A stretch of 64,000 bases of DNA from Austwickia sp. TVS 96-490-7B (GTDB lineage Bacteria; Actinomycetota; Actinomycetes; Actinomycetales; Dermatophilaceae): NCBI RefSeq assembly GCF_019331795.1, contig NZ_JAHPZL010000008.1, positions 215,004 to 279,003 on the forward strand, given 5' to 3'. Of the stretch, positions 1 through 8,266 are shown in pieces. The first letter of the stretch is position 1; each line of letters starts with the position of its first letter. The notes below the pieces were generated by a model, which was not told the DNA's origin, searched no databases, and saw only the letters and a list, made by a program, of their open reading frames with translations. A program made the position numbers and the translations under genes.

Positions 1-34
1 TGAAAGCCCCTCCCCCGACAGTGGAGGAGGTGCA

Positions 35-1501
35 GTGGACGGGAGTGTCCAAGCCACACTTACCCTCCTGGCGAGCGCCCAGGTCGTCGCTGACCGAGTA
101 CGATCCGAAGCTCAAGAACAAGCGAGCGCGATCCGCGCTGAAGCGGAACGCATCAAAGTCGACACCGCTGGGGCGGCTGAAGAACTCCGCCGCGCGCAGG
201 AAAGCATCGAACGTGCCCGCAAGGACGAATCGGAGATGCGCGCCCGAGCGCGTGCCGAAGTAGACGCCCTGATTAACGACGCCATCGAACAAGCCTCTGT
301 CGTCCAAACCCAGGCAGCAAAAGCCGCAGAAGAAGCCCTCACCGGCGCCCAGGACGCAGGCCGCCGGCGACGTGAAGCCGCCGAAGAGGAAGCGCTGGCG
401 ATCCTCGCTCGAGCCCGCCAAGACGCCGAGGAACAAGGTCGACGACTTGAGGAAGAAGCCACCACCCACGCAGTGGTCCTCGCTGACCTGCGTGCTGCGG
501 CCGCCGCCGACGCCGACGGCATCCGCGCCCACGCCGCCGAAGAAGCCGCTGCGATCGCCGAAGAAGCTCGCGCTGAACGCGACGCCCTACGACAGGCCGC
601 CGAAGCTGATATCGCTCGCCGCCACAGCGACATCCGTGACCGACAGGACCAGGCCACTCGCGATATCCAAGCAGCGTGGGAAGAAGCTCAAGCCAAAGCG
701 GCACGCCGCCTCGAAGAAGCCGAAGCCGAAGCAGCTGCGGTGATGACCCAAGCTGAGGACCACCTCGCCTGGGCTCGCGTCACCACCGACGAACTCATCG
801 CCAAAACCGAAACCGAGATGGACTCCCGACGCCGGGTCCACCACCAAGAGCTAGCCACCCGCGCCCACCATGCCCGCGACCAAGTCGTCATCCTCATCGC
901 CAGCGCCGAAACCCGAGCGGGCGAAATGATCGCCCAAGGCAAATCCGAGGCTGAACGTCTCCGCGAAGAAGCCACCAGCGCACTCACCGCAGCCCGCGCC
1001 GAAGCTGACGCACTCATCCGCGGAGCTCGCGCCACCGCCGAACAGATCATCGCCGACGCCCACACTCGGGAAGAAGAGATTGAAGACCGGGCCCGCCGTC
1101 GTACTGAAGAAGCGGAACGCGCTGCCCGCGTCGTGCGGGAACGCACCGGCGCCGAAGCAGAACGGTTGCACCGCGAAGCGTACGAGTATCACCGGTCGTC
1201 CCGGGAAGAAATTATGGCGATGACCTCCCAAGCTCAAGAACGCGCCGAACGCATCCGCGCCGAAGCTGAAGCCGCCGCCGCCCGCGCCCGCGACGAAGTG
1301 GCCGCCCTCGCCGCGCAACGTGACGACATTTCCCGACAACTGGTCGACCTGCAAGCCGTCATCGAAGCGTTGAGCGTCCCCGAACGGGCCTCCCACCCGG
1401 AATACGGCATCGACCCTGAGCATCACCGCAGCCCGAAACGCAGCATCAACCCGGCCCCATTAGCACCGGCCGGAAACACACCCGCCAGCGAGGAGTCCTG
1501 A
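35..1501 (+). CDS. Long coiled-coil protein, DivIVA/Scy-like
   Basis: The 488-residue product is almost entirely Ala/Glu/Arg-rich heptad sequence with repeated EAE, RAEAE and ARDEA blocks, so it should form one long coiled coil. It ends in a short Pro/Ser-rich tail. No catalytic motif or membrane segment is visible. Such proteins in actinobacteria (DivIVA, Scy and FilP types) build cytoskeletal scaffolds at poles or septa, and this role is inferred from composition only. The GTG start is supported by GGAGGAGG four bases upstream, but the frame stays open to the window edge, so the true start could lie outside. Its stop overlaps the next gene by one base (TGATG), so the two are probably co-translated. 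An ATP synthase b-like or SMC-like coil cannot be excluded, but no head domain is present. Confidence 0.7.
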   Translation: MDGSVQATLTLLASAQVVADRVRSEAQEQASAIRAEAERIKVDTAGAAEELRRAQESIERARKDESEMRARARAEVDALINDAIEQASVVQTQAAKAAEEALTGAQDAGRRRREAAEEEALAILARARQDAEEQGRRLEEEATTHAVVLADLRAAAAADADGIRAHAAEEAAAIAEEARAERDALRQAAEADIARRHSDIRDRQDQATRDIQAAWEEAQAKAARRLEEAEAEAAAVMTQAEDHLAWARVTTDELIAKTETEMDSRRRVHHQELATRAHHARDQVVILIASAETRAGEMIAQGKSEAERLREEATSALTAARAEADALIRGARATAEQIIADAHTREEEIEDRARRRTEEAERAARVVRERTGAEAERLHREAYEYHRSSREEIMAMTSQAQERAERIRAEAEAAAARARDEVAALAAQRDDISRQLVDLQAVIEALSVPERASHPEYGIDPEHHRSPKRSINPAPLAPAGNTPASEES

Positions 1502-2700
1502 TGAGCACCGACAGCGCCACGCCGCAGTTCGCGACGGTCTTCCGGGGCTTCGACCCCGGACAGGTGGAATCAGCACTGGCTGGGTTACGGGAGAGCGTCG
1601 CCACCGCCCGTGAGGAGTCCGCGCGCGCCCAAGCCAGACTCGACGCGGTACGGCAAGAACGAGACGACGTACGCACCCGCCTCGCCACCGCCGAACGCAA
1701 AGCTGACACTCAAGACGACACCATCCGTGACCTGCGTGATCAACTAGCCCAAGTTCACGCACAACTGGCACAGCATGACGACCTACCCACCGAAGACAGC
1801 CCCTCCAGTTTCGTGCACCTCGGCAAACGTGTCGGCCAGATCCTCAGCCTCGCCGAAGCCGAAGCAACCTCCCTGGTGATGAAAGCCACCACAGAAGCCG
1901 ACCGGATCCGTCAAGACGCCACCGACGACGGGATCCGTACCCGCCGGGCCGCAGAACAGTACGCCACCGAAACCCGCGAACGCGCCGACACCGATGCCGA
2001 ACAAACCCTGATGGAAGCCAAAGAAAGCTCCGCGACCCTCGTCGACGACGCCATCCGGGACGCCGCCGCCCGCCGCGAAGAAGCCGAAGCCTATTTTGAA
2101 CGGCAACGCGCGCTCGCCTCCGAAGCTGCCGCCGAATTCGAACAGACCCTCGGACAGCGCCGTGAAAAAGCCACCCGCGAATTCCAATCAGAACTTGCCA
2201 GCCAAGAAGAAGAGCTGCGTCGACTCACTGACCGGATCACCGTCATGCGCACCGACGCCGAACAAGAACGGACTCAAGCTGCTGAAGAATCAGCGCTCCG
2301 ACTCTCCGAAGCCAAAGCTCAAGCCCAGGAAATGGTTGATACTGCTCGCTCCCAAGCCGAACGGATCCGCCGCGAATCCGAGCGGGAGTTGGCGGCCGCT
2401 ATGGCTCGGCGTGACTCCATCACCTCCCAGCTCAGCAACGTCCGTTCCATGCTGGCCACCTTCGGGTTGGGCACCGGCGTCGCTGACGACCCCCTGCGTG
2501 ATGTCAACCTTGGCGACATCACGATGGAAGAACCTGCCACGGCAGCCACTCCTGGCTATGAGAGCCCCACCGGCCCCACCCTTCCCGCCGATGAGGTCAC
2601 CTCAGCTGTCCACGATCAAGGCGAAGCTGCCCTTGACGCCGCCGATGCCGTCACTCCCACCCGTGCCAGCAGCGGCGGAAGCAGCAAACGTCGCCGCTGA
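1501..2700 (+). CDS. DivIVA-domain-like coiled-coil protein
   Basis: The product has 399 residues. Residues 10-30 contain FRGFDPGQVESAL, which resembles the short N-terminal motif (F-x-G-Y/F-D-x-x-Q-V) of DivIVA-domain proteins. Two coiled-coil stretches follow (about 30-95 and 105-320), then a Pro/Thr/Ala-rich tail of about 75 residues ending in basic SSKRRR. DivIVA-family proteins bind curved membrane at poles and septa and recruit growth machinery; this particular role is inferred. The gene starts at the ATG that overlaps the previous stop and is followed 42 bases later by hemW. Both coiled-coil genes together probably encode interacting scaffold proteins. Confidence 0.75.
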   Translation: MSTDSATPQFATVFRGFDPGQVESALAGLRESVATAREESARAQARLDAVRQERDDVRTRLATAERKADTQDDTIRDLRDQLAQVHAQLAQHDDLPTEDSPSSFVHLGKRVGQILSLAEAEATSLVMKATTEADRIRQDATDDGIRTRRAAEQYATETRERADTDAEQTLMEAKESSATLVDDAIRDAAARREEAEAYFERQRALASEAAAEFEQTLGQRREKATREFQSELASQEEELRRLTDRITVMRTDAEQERTQAAEESALRLSEAKAQAQEMVDTARSQAERIRRESERELAAAMARRDSITSQLSNVRSMLATFGLGTGVADDPLRDVNLGDITMEEPATAATPGYESPTGPTLPADEVTSAVHDQGEAALDAADAVTPTRASSGGSSKRRR

Positions 2701-2742
2701 CCCGGGCCCGCAAGAGAGACTCGCCTCTGCCACACTGACCGG

Positions 2743-4113
2743 ATGCCCTCCCAGCCTCCCCGCGGCGTCCCCGTCCCCTCCGACGGAACCTTTCCTTCAT
2801 CGGCACTCCGCGCCGCCACCGCCGGACCATTCGGTCTGTACGTGCACGTGCCCTACTGCCGGGTGCGCTGCGGCTACTGTGATTTCAACACCTACGTTCC
2901 CGGCGACCTCCTCGCCGCATCGTCCGGAGCGTCGTCGACCATCACGACGTACGGCGATGACCCTGCCGGGCCCGGCGCCTATGCCGACCTGATCACCAGA
3001 GAACTCCACCTCGCCAGCACCGTCCTCGGCGAGCACGTTCGTCCTCTCAACACGATCTTCATCGGTGGTGGCACTCCCACCTTGCTTCCCACCGACGCTC
3101 TCACCGCGATCATTGATCAAGCCCGAGACGTCTTCACTGTCGCCCCTGACGTCGAAATCACCGTCGAGGCCAACCCGGACACGGTCACCACCAACAGCCT
3201 GGCCGCCCTCGCCGCCGCTGGCGTGACCCGCCTCAGCATCGGGATGCAATCGGCGGTCCCGCACGTCCTGGCCACCCTAGACCGGACGCATCACCCCGCG
3301 AACGTGGCACGTGCCGTGGCGGCAGCACGAGACGCTGGTCTCACTGTCAGCCTCGACCTGATCTACGGCACCCCCGGAGAAACACTCGACGACTGGCGGG
3401 CCAGCCTCGACAGTGCGATCTCCCTGGAACCCGACCACATCTCGGCGTACGCCCTGGTCGTTGAAGAAGGCACCCGAATGGGTGGTCAGGTCGCCCGCGG
3501 TGAACTCCCCACCCCCCACGACGACGACGAAGCCGACAAATACGAACTCGCAGACGCCCGACTCCACGCCGCCGGATACGGCTGGTACGAAGTGAGTAAC
3601 TGGGCACGCACCGACGCTGGCGTATGCCGTCATAACGTGGGCTATTGGCGCGGCGGCCACTGGTGGGGCGCCGGACCGGGAGCCCACGGCCACCTCGGCG
3701 GGGTCCGCTGGTGGAACGTCCGACACCCCCGCGCCTACGCTGACCGGCTCCTTCACGGCACCGCCCCCGGTCACGAACGTGAAATCCTCACCGCCGACCA
3801 GCAGTACGACGAGCACGTCCTGTTGCGTTCACGACTCGCCGAAGGGCTGCCTGTGACCTCGCTGCGGGCAGCTGGCCGCGCCGCTGTCGCAGGGTTGATC
3901 GCTGACGGCCTCATTGAAGCAGCGCCTGCTCTGGGAGCGCCAGGTGCCATCACGGGAGCCTGGGACACGAGCGGTCTCGGCGTTAGCGCTCCCAGCGACA
4001 CCACCACTGAGCAGTCAGCTGAAACCGACCGTCGCAGGGTCGTGCTCACTGTGCGAGGTCGCCTTCTCGCTGACACTGTCGTCCATCGACTCCTCGCCGG
4101 CGACACCGCCTAA
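2743..4113 (+). CDS. hemW: HemW, radical SAM heme chaperone
   Basis: The 456-residue protein has the radical-SAM cluster C39-x3-C43-x2-C46 followed by DF, the CxxxCxYCxF pattern that marks HemW/HemN-like proteins. IFIGGGTPTLL and the VEANPD segment are the expected SAM-binding elements, and a C-terminal HemN domain follows. HemW binds heme and is thought to deliver it to respiratory proteins; it is often misannotated as oxygen-independent coproporphyrinogen oxidase. A low-complexity Ser/Ala/Gly insertion follows the cluster (about 55-75). In related actinobacteria this gene commonly sits beside DUF3097 and hrcA. Here about 14 kb of other genes separate them. Confidence 0.93.
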   Translation: MPSQPPRGVPVPSDGTFPSSALRAATAGPFGLYVHVPYCRVRCGYCDFNTYVPGDLLAASSGASSTITTYGDDPAGPGAYADLITRELHLASTVLGEHVRPLNTIFIGGGTPTLLPTDALTAIIDQARDVFTVAPDVEITVEANPDTVTTNSLAALAAAGVTRLSIGMQSAVPHVLATLDRTHHPANVARAVAAARDAGLTVSLDLIYGTPGETLDDWRASLDSAISLEPDHISAYALVVEEGTRMGGQVARGELPTPHDDDEADKYELADARLHAAGYGWYEVSNWARTDAGVCRHNVGYWRGGHWWGAGPGAHGHLGGVRWWNVRHPRAYADRLLHGTAPGHEREILTADQQYDEHVLLRSRLAEGLPVTSLRAAGRAAVAGLIADGLIEAAPALGAPGAITGAWDTSGLGVSAPSDTTTEQSAETDRRRVVLTVRGRLLADTVVHRLLAGDTA

Positions 4114-4312
4114 TACCAGACCGATGGGTCATGTCGTTGTGTTTCTCCACCGGCCGGGTACCCCGTCAGCACGTGCGCATCGGAACCATGAAGAGGTCTC
4201 GAAAAAACCAACTATCTGCCGGAGTCGCTCGTGACCTGCGAGTTTCAGGTTTTCACCAAGAGGATAAAACCCCCGGGAATAACGCCATGAGCAACATCAT
4301 CAACCTCATTTT

Positions 4313-4537
4313 TCATGTTGACTCAAGGAGGTTGAGAGTGGATTTTCGCAAGATTTCCGAAGCGAACAGTATTTCTATGCCAAGCAACTTTCCCTCCGCG
4401 TCAAAGTCAAAAATGACTCGACCATCGACACTGTCGCTGCCATGTACCTGAACTTGACTAGTTGCTTCGCCGGGAGCAATCTCATCTACCACTAAAAGAT
4501 ATGCGGCATCAGCATCTTGATCGTATGTTAATCTCAA
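4313..4537 (-). CDS. DUF2283 family small protein
   Basis: This 74-residue protein follows the DUF2283 pattern: an N-terminal LTYDQDADAAYLLV strand-turn-strand, then VIFDFDAEGKLLGIEIL. Members are small beta-rich proteins of unknown function, sometimes paired with DUF4258 in toxin-antitoxin-like arrangements. No DUF4258 neighbour is seen here. The start is a TTG with AAGGGG five bases upstream; no ATG is available nearby. The gene lies head-to-head with a truncated DUF2975 gene, and the space between them is clearly more AT-rich than the flanks. Confidence 0.7.
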   Translation of the reverse strand: MRLTYDQDADAAYLLVVDEIAPGEATSQVQVHGSDSVDGRVIFDFDAEGKLLGIEILFASEILRKSTLNLLEST

Positions 4538-4581
4538 ACCTACCCCTTGGTGACAGTTGTGACTTTACCAGCTTTATTATT

Positions 4582-4587
4582 TATAAT
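4582..4587 (+). promoter_or_regulatory. Perfect -10 hexamer TATAAT in AT-rich spacer
   Basis: TATAAT occurs in the AT-rich stretch between the divergent DUF2283 gene and the DUF2975 remnant. No good -35 at 16-18 bases is visible; TGTGAC lies 18 bases upstream. It could drive the DUF2975 remnant and the HTH gene behind it. Confidence 0.35.
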
Positions 4588-4590
4588 AAC

Positions 4591-4899
4591 AGAGATCGTA
4601 TTCGCGCCGACTCGGTTGTCATCATCGCGTCCATTTCTTTCATCGCCCGTATCCCTGCGCGACTGAAGAAGTTGCTCGTCTGGGTGGACGTCATCCTCGC
4701 TTGCATCGTCATCGCGGCGCTGCTGACCGCTACTGAACTGACCTATGCCTTGCTGGCTGCTCTGGGCCCCATCACTGTGCCGGTCACCGGGATCCTGGCA
4801 CTGACGATTCTCTCCAGGCTCTGGGCCATCGTCTCCACGATGCGGTCGCTGCTGATGTCAGCGATCACCGATCACACTGAACTGGCGGGAGTGGTCTGA
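4591..4899 (+). pseudogene. DUF2975 membrane protein, N-terminus missing
   Basis: The frame encodes the C-terminal half of a DUF2975 protein: LLVWVDVILACIVIAALL, a second hydrophobic helix, then a conserved-looking tail ending TELAGVV. Full members are usually about 150-180 residues with four membrane helices; here only the last two are present. The frame continues upstream into sequence that does not look like the family and runs into the divergent DUF2283 gene. No convincing start codon with a ribosome site lies before the conserved part. It is followed one base later by a HTH gene, which is the usual DUF2975 partner. A 5' truncation is the simplest reading, although a short functional two-helix version cannot be excluded. 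Confidence 0.6.
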
Positions 4900-4900
4900 G

Positions 4901-5110
4901 GTGTCCATCATCGTCCGGTTGGATGTGGAGATGGCCAAGCAGAAGATGGGTGTCGCCCAGCTGTCGCAGGCCGTAGGGATGACGCCAGCAAACATCTCGA
5001 TCCTGAAGAACGGACGGGCGAGAGCGGTCAGGTTGTCCACGCTCGACTCGCTGTGCCGGGTGTTGACGTGCACGCCTGGGGACTTGCTGGAGTGGGTTCC
5101 TGACGATTGA
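4901..5110 (+). CDS. Small Cro/C1-type HTH regulator (YozG-like)
   Basis: The 69-residue protein is a single Xre-type helix-turn-helix: KMGVAQLSQAVGMTPANIS, then LKNGRARAVRLSTLDSLCRVL and the typical CTPGDLLEW ending. This single-domain type normally pairs with a DUF2975 membrane protein, and its GTG start lies one base after the DUF2975 frame. The regulator looks intact while its partner is truncated. Its target is unknown, and autoregulation of the pair is likely only by analogy. Confidence 0.85.
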   Translation: MSIIVRLDVEMAKQKMGVAQLSQAVGMTPANISILKNGRARAVRLSTLDSLCRVLTCTPGDLLEWVPDD

Positions 5111-5343
5111 CGGGCCCCTGAGGATCAGGGATGGGATCTCAGGAGGACATGACTCACCCTGAGGTGGGGTCAGGTCATAGTAGTGACCGACGGAGAAGCT
5201 ATCCGTCAGGATTAAAGGCGATGACCTGCATCGATGAGGGGTCATGGTGGGTGCATGACCGCTCATCGTCCGCAGAGGATGTTCGTCAGGAACGATTCTG
5301 AGCGTCGGAGCTGTAGGTCAGACGAGAGTGTGACCCACTACTG
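5111..5343. repeat. Noncoding stretch with clustered inverted repeats
   Basis: Several short inverted repeats lie close together: GGTCA (5173-5177) with TGACC (5184-5188), GACGGA with TCCGTC around 5187-5207, ATGACC (5221-5226) with GGTCAT (5240-5245), and GGTCAT (5240-5245) with ATGACC (5255-5260). The recurring GGTCAT/ATGACC unit suggests repeated operator half-sites or a structured 3' region between the HTH gene and the convergent DUF4870 gene. No gene is seen. Confidence 0.45.
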
Positions 5344-5817
5344 TCAGCTGACGAACCGCAGGACCAGGGGGTAGCGGTAGGGCTTGGCTTGGGAGGCGTT
5401 GACCCCACCGATGATCGGCATCACCAGTCCCCAAAGGCCTAGGACCGGTACGAGCAGGAAGCCGATGAGGACGAGACACAGGATTGCGACGACGACTGCC
5501 GCGATGAGGAGGGTGATCGCCATGTTCAACGCCTCTGCGGATTGCGCTCTGAGGTAGGGCTTGTGGTCACTGATGAGATAGCCGATCAGCGGACCGATGA
5601 ATCCGAACGGGATGATCGACAGATGAATCAACATCGCTGTGTTGCGTTCACTGGAGTCAGCTGCCCCTGCCTGAGGGGCAGCTGACCAGCCGGGAGCATT
5701 CAAAGGTGGGATCGGAGCCATGTAGGGCTGATGCCCGTGATTCCTCGGATCACCAGGTGATCCAGGCTGCTGATGGGGAGAGGAAGGTCCGTGACCATGG
5801 TTCGGGGGGTAGCTCAT
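5344..5817 (-). CDS. DUF4870 (Tic20-like) membrane protein
   Basis: The protein has 157 residues when started at the ATG preceded by AAAGGA. It begins with a Pro/Gly/His-rich cytoplasmic tail (about 1-50), followed by the DUF4870 core: ERNTAMLIHLSIIPFGFIGP, LIGYLISDHKPYLRAQSAEA, and two further hydrophobic helices. The function of the family is unknown. It follows nadC on the same strand with a 38-base gap, so read-through from the nad operon is possible but not implied by its function. Confidence 0.85.
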   Translation of the reverse strand: MSYPPNHGHGPSSPHQQPGSPGDPRNHGHQPYMAPIPPLNAPGWSAAPQAGAADSSERNTAMLIHLSIIPFGFIGPLIGYLISDHKPYLRAQSAEALNMAITLLIAAVVVAILCLVLIGFLLVPVLGLWGLVMPIIGGVNASQAKPYRYPLVLRFVS

Positions 5818-5855
5818 CGTGGCATCCTTTCGGGCGGGCGGGGACCCTGGATGCA

Positions 5856-6692
5856 TCATCTGTGGTGATCGAGGCCAATGTCGAGCACGGTCGCGCTGTG
5901 GGTGATCCATCCGGCGGAGATCAGATCGACACCTGTCTCAGCGAGAGCCCGTGCGGTGTCCGGGGTGACTCGCCCAGATGCTTCGGTGACCATGCGACCG
6001 GCGATCATCTCGACGGCCTGTCGCACCACCTCGGGGGGCATGTTGTCCAGGAGCACCGCGTCAGCGCCGATGTCGAGCAGCTCACGCACTTGGTCGAGGG
6101 TGTCGACTTCTACGTCAATTTTCACCAGATGCCCGGCGTAAGCGCGCGCTCGACGTACAGCCTCAGTCAGCGACCCGGCGAACGCGACGTGATTATCTTT
6201 GATCAGAATCGCATCATCCAGCCCAAACCGGTGGTTTTTTCCACCGCCAGCGACGACAGCGGCTTTTTCCAATGCCCGGAGCCCTGGGGTGGTTTTGCGG
6301 GTGCAGCAAATATGGGTGTGGGTCCCGGCGACGGCATCGACGAGCCGTGCGGTGGCGGTTGCGACGCCGCTGAGGTGTCCGAGCAAGTTCAGTGCGACGC
6401 GTTCGCCGGTGAGCAATGCCCGTACGCTGCCAGTCGCTTCACCAATCTGGTCGCCAGGTTGCACGCGACTGCCGTCGGGGGCGGTGAACGTGACGTGAAC
6501 TGTCGGATCAATCAATGTCCAGGCCAGCCGGGCACAGTCGACGCCAGCGATGACACCGCGGTCTCGGGCGATGAGCGCGACAGTGCCGCATTGGTCCGGG
6601 GGGACGGTGGCGTCGGTGGTGAGGTCACCGGCTCGGCCGAGGTCTTCGAGCAGCGCAGCTCGCACGATGGGTTCGATCTGCAAGTCAAGCAT
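5856..6692 (-). CDS. nadC: NadC, quinolinate phosphoribosyltransferase
   Basis: The 278-residue product matches the NadC family: IEPIVRAALLEDLGRAGDLT at the N-terminus, then the TRKTTPGLRALEKAAVVAGG motif, HRFGLDDAILIKDNH, IDVEVDTLDQ, and VLLDNMPPE. It converts quinolinate and PRPP to nicotinate mononucleotide, CO2 and pyrophosphate in de novo NAD synthesis. The substrate-binding basic and acidic residues of these motifs are intact. The start overlaps the nadB stop by one base, so translation is coupled. It is the third gene of nadABC. Confidence 0.96.
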   Translation of the reverse strand: MLDLQIEPIVRAALLEDLGRAGDLTTDATVPPDQCGTVALIARDRGVIAGVDCARLAWTLIDPTVHVTFTAPDGSRVQPGDQIGEATGSVRALLTGERVALNLLGHLSGVATATARLVDAVAGTHTHICCTRKTTPGLRALEKAAVVAGGGKNHRFGLDDAILIKDNHVAFAGSLTEAVRRARAYAGHLVKIDVEVDTLDQVRELLDIGADAVLLDNMPPEVVRQAVEMIAGRMVTEASGRVTPDTARALAETGVDLISAGWITHSATVLDIGLDHHR

Positions 6693-8251
6693 CAGGCACT
6701 CCTGGAGGGGCGGGTCCGAGTGGTGGCCGGGTTGTCGATATCAGCCAGGGCAGAGACCAAGGTCAGGTCGTGATGGCGGGGGAGACTGGTCTCCGGGTGG
6801 TCTAGTCTGGTGTGCCCGCCGCGGGATTCGGTGCGTTGCTTCGCGGACCAGGCGATGAGGAGCGCGACCAGCGCAGCGTCATCGGTGTCGGCGTCGTCCC
6901 GAAGGTGTTCCACGGCGGTGCGAAGGTGGGTGTCGTCGCGGAGCACTCCACAATGGTGGTCCATCAACGTCCGTATGGCCGGTGACGGCCCGTCAGAATG
7001 CCGGAGAGGTACCTCGTGGGGGGCGAGGGGGATGCGGCTGGCCCTGCGTGAGGTACGTCGGTGAGCCCTCAGATCAGCGGCAGCAGCGCGACCGGTCACG
7101 ACAGCTTCGAGGAGAGAGTTGCTGGCCAGGCGGTTGGCGCCGTGTAATCCAGTGGAAGCCACTTCGCCTACCGCCCACAGGCCGGGGACGGTGGTGCGGC
7201 AGCGGGCATCGACGATCAATCCGCCCATGTGGTAATGCGCGGCGGGGCGGACTGGAAGAGGGTCGACGGTCGGGTCGAGTCCGGCGGCATGGCACGCCGC
7301 CGTGATCGACGGGAAATGTTGGGCAAAAGAGGACCCCAACGATCCTGGAGTGTCGAGGAAGACGCGATGTCCGTGAGTCAACCGAGCCCAGACGGCCCGA
7401 GAGACCACGTCACGAGGGGCCAAGTCATCGGGGAGCACCCGGGCGCCGGTGTCATCGAGCAGGTGAGCGCCTTCTCCTCTGACGGCTTCGCTGACCAGCG
7501 GCATCGGGTCGAGTCCGACGTCTAATGCGGTGGGGTGGAACTGGATCATTTCCAGGTCGCGGGCGACGGCACCGGCGCGCAGAGCCAACGCCAGGCCGCT
7601 GCCCCACGAACCCCGAGGGTTGGTGGTGTGTGCAAAGAGGGCACCGACCCCGCCGGTAGCGAGGACGACGTGAGTGGTGGCGACATGACGGTGGCGGTCA
7701 GTGTCGAGGTGGTGCAGATCGATTCCGCTGAGATGTCCGTTGCCATCGACATGTAGCCGGGTGGCACGGGTGTGGGGCATGACGTGGATCGTCGGCGTCG
7801 CTCGCACCGCCTGGGCGACGGCACGGGTCATCTCCCGTCCAGAACCATCGCCGTCGGCGTGGACGATGCGGTGTCGTCGGTGGGCGCCTTCTAATCCGAG
7901 CCGAAGAGCGCCGTTTGTGTCCTGGTCGAGGCGCGCACCGAGGGCGAGGAGGTGGTCGACGACGGCTGGTCCGGCAGAGACGATCCGGCGTACAGCCTGG
8001 GGATTGCAGAGCCCAACCCCAGCGCGAAGAGTGTCCTGACTGTGCAGCTCAGGATGGTCTTCTGGGCCGACGGCGGCTGCTAGTCCGCCTTGCGCCCAGT
8101 CACTGGCGCAGTCCGCACCAAGGTCGGTGGCGGTGACCAGGAGGCAGGGACGGTTCAGGTCGAGTGCGGTCGTCAAGCCGGCGAGACCGGCGCCGACAAT
8201 GACGGTCATGCCGTCGTACGACGTGTCGGAGACTGTAGGGGAGGAGGTCAT
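6692..8251 (-). CDS. nadB: NadB, L-aspartate oxidase
   Basis: The 519-residue flavoprotein begins with the dinucleotide fold VIVGAGLAGLTTALDL and has QGGLAAAVG, EMIQFHPTALD, AAHYHMGGL and GLHGANRLASNSLLEAVVTG, all typical of L-aspartate oxidase. It oxidises aspartate to iminoaspartate, the substrate of NadA. A C-terminal helical segment of the succinate dehydrogenase flavoprotein type is present. It lies 15 bases after nadA and overlaps nadC by one base, so it is the middle gene of a tight operon. Confidence 0.96.
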   Translation of the reverse strand: MTSSPTVSDTSYDGMTVIVGAGLAGLTTALDLNRPCLLVTATDLGADCASDWAQGGLAAAVGPEDHPELHSQDTLRAGVGLCNPQAVRRIVSAGPAVVDHLLALGARLDQDTNGALRLGLEGAHRRHRIVHADGDGSGREMTRAVAQAVRATPTIHVMPHTRATRLHVDGNGHLSGIDLHHLDTDRHRHVATTHVVLATGGVGALFAHTTNPRGSWGSGLALALRAGAVARDLEMIQFHPTALDVGLDPMPLVSEAVRGEGAHLLDDTGARVLPDDLAPRDVVSRAVWARLTHGHRVFLDTPGSLGSSFAQHFPSITAACHAAGLDPTVDPLPVRPAAHYHMGGLIVDARCRTTVPGLWAVGEVASTGLHGANRLASNSLLEAVVTGRAAAADLRAHRRTSRRASRIPLAPHEVPLRHSDGPSPAIRTLMDHHCGVLRDDTHLRTAVEHLRDDADTDDAALVALLIAWSAKQRTESRGGHTRLDHPETSLPRHHDLTLVSALADIDNPATTRTRPSRSA

Positions 8252-8266
8252 CGTCGTTCCCAGTGG

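Noticed and set aside
5706..6773. 355-codon plus-strand frame opposite nadC
   Set aside because: nadC motifs on the minus strand are complete; the frame is a shadow.
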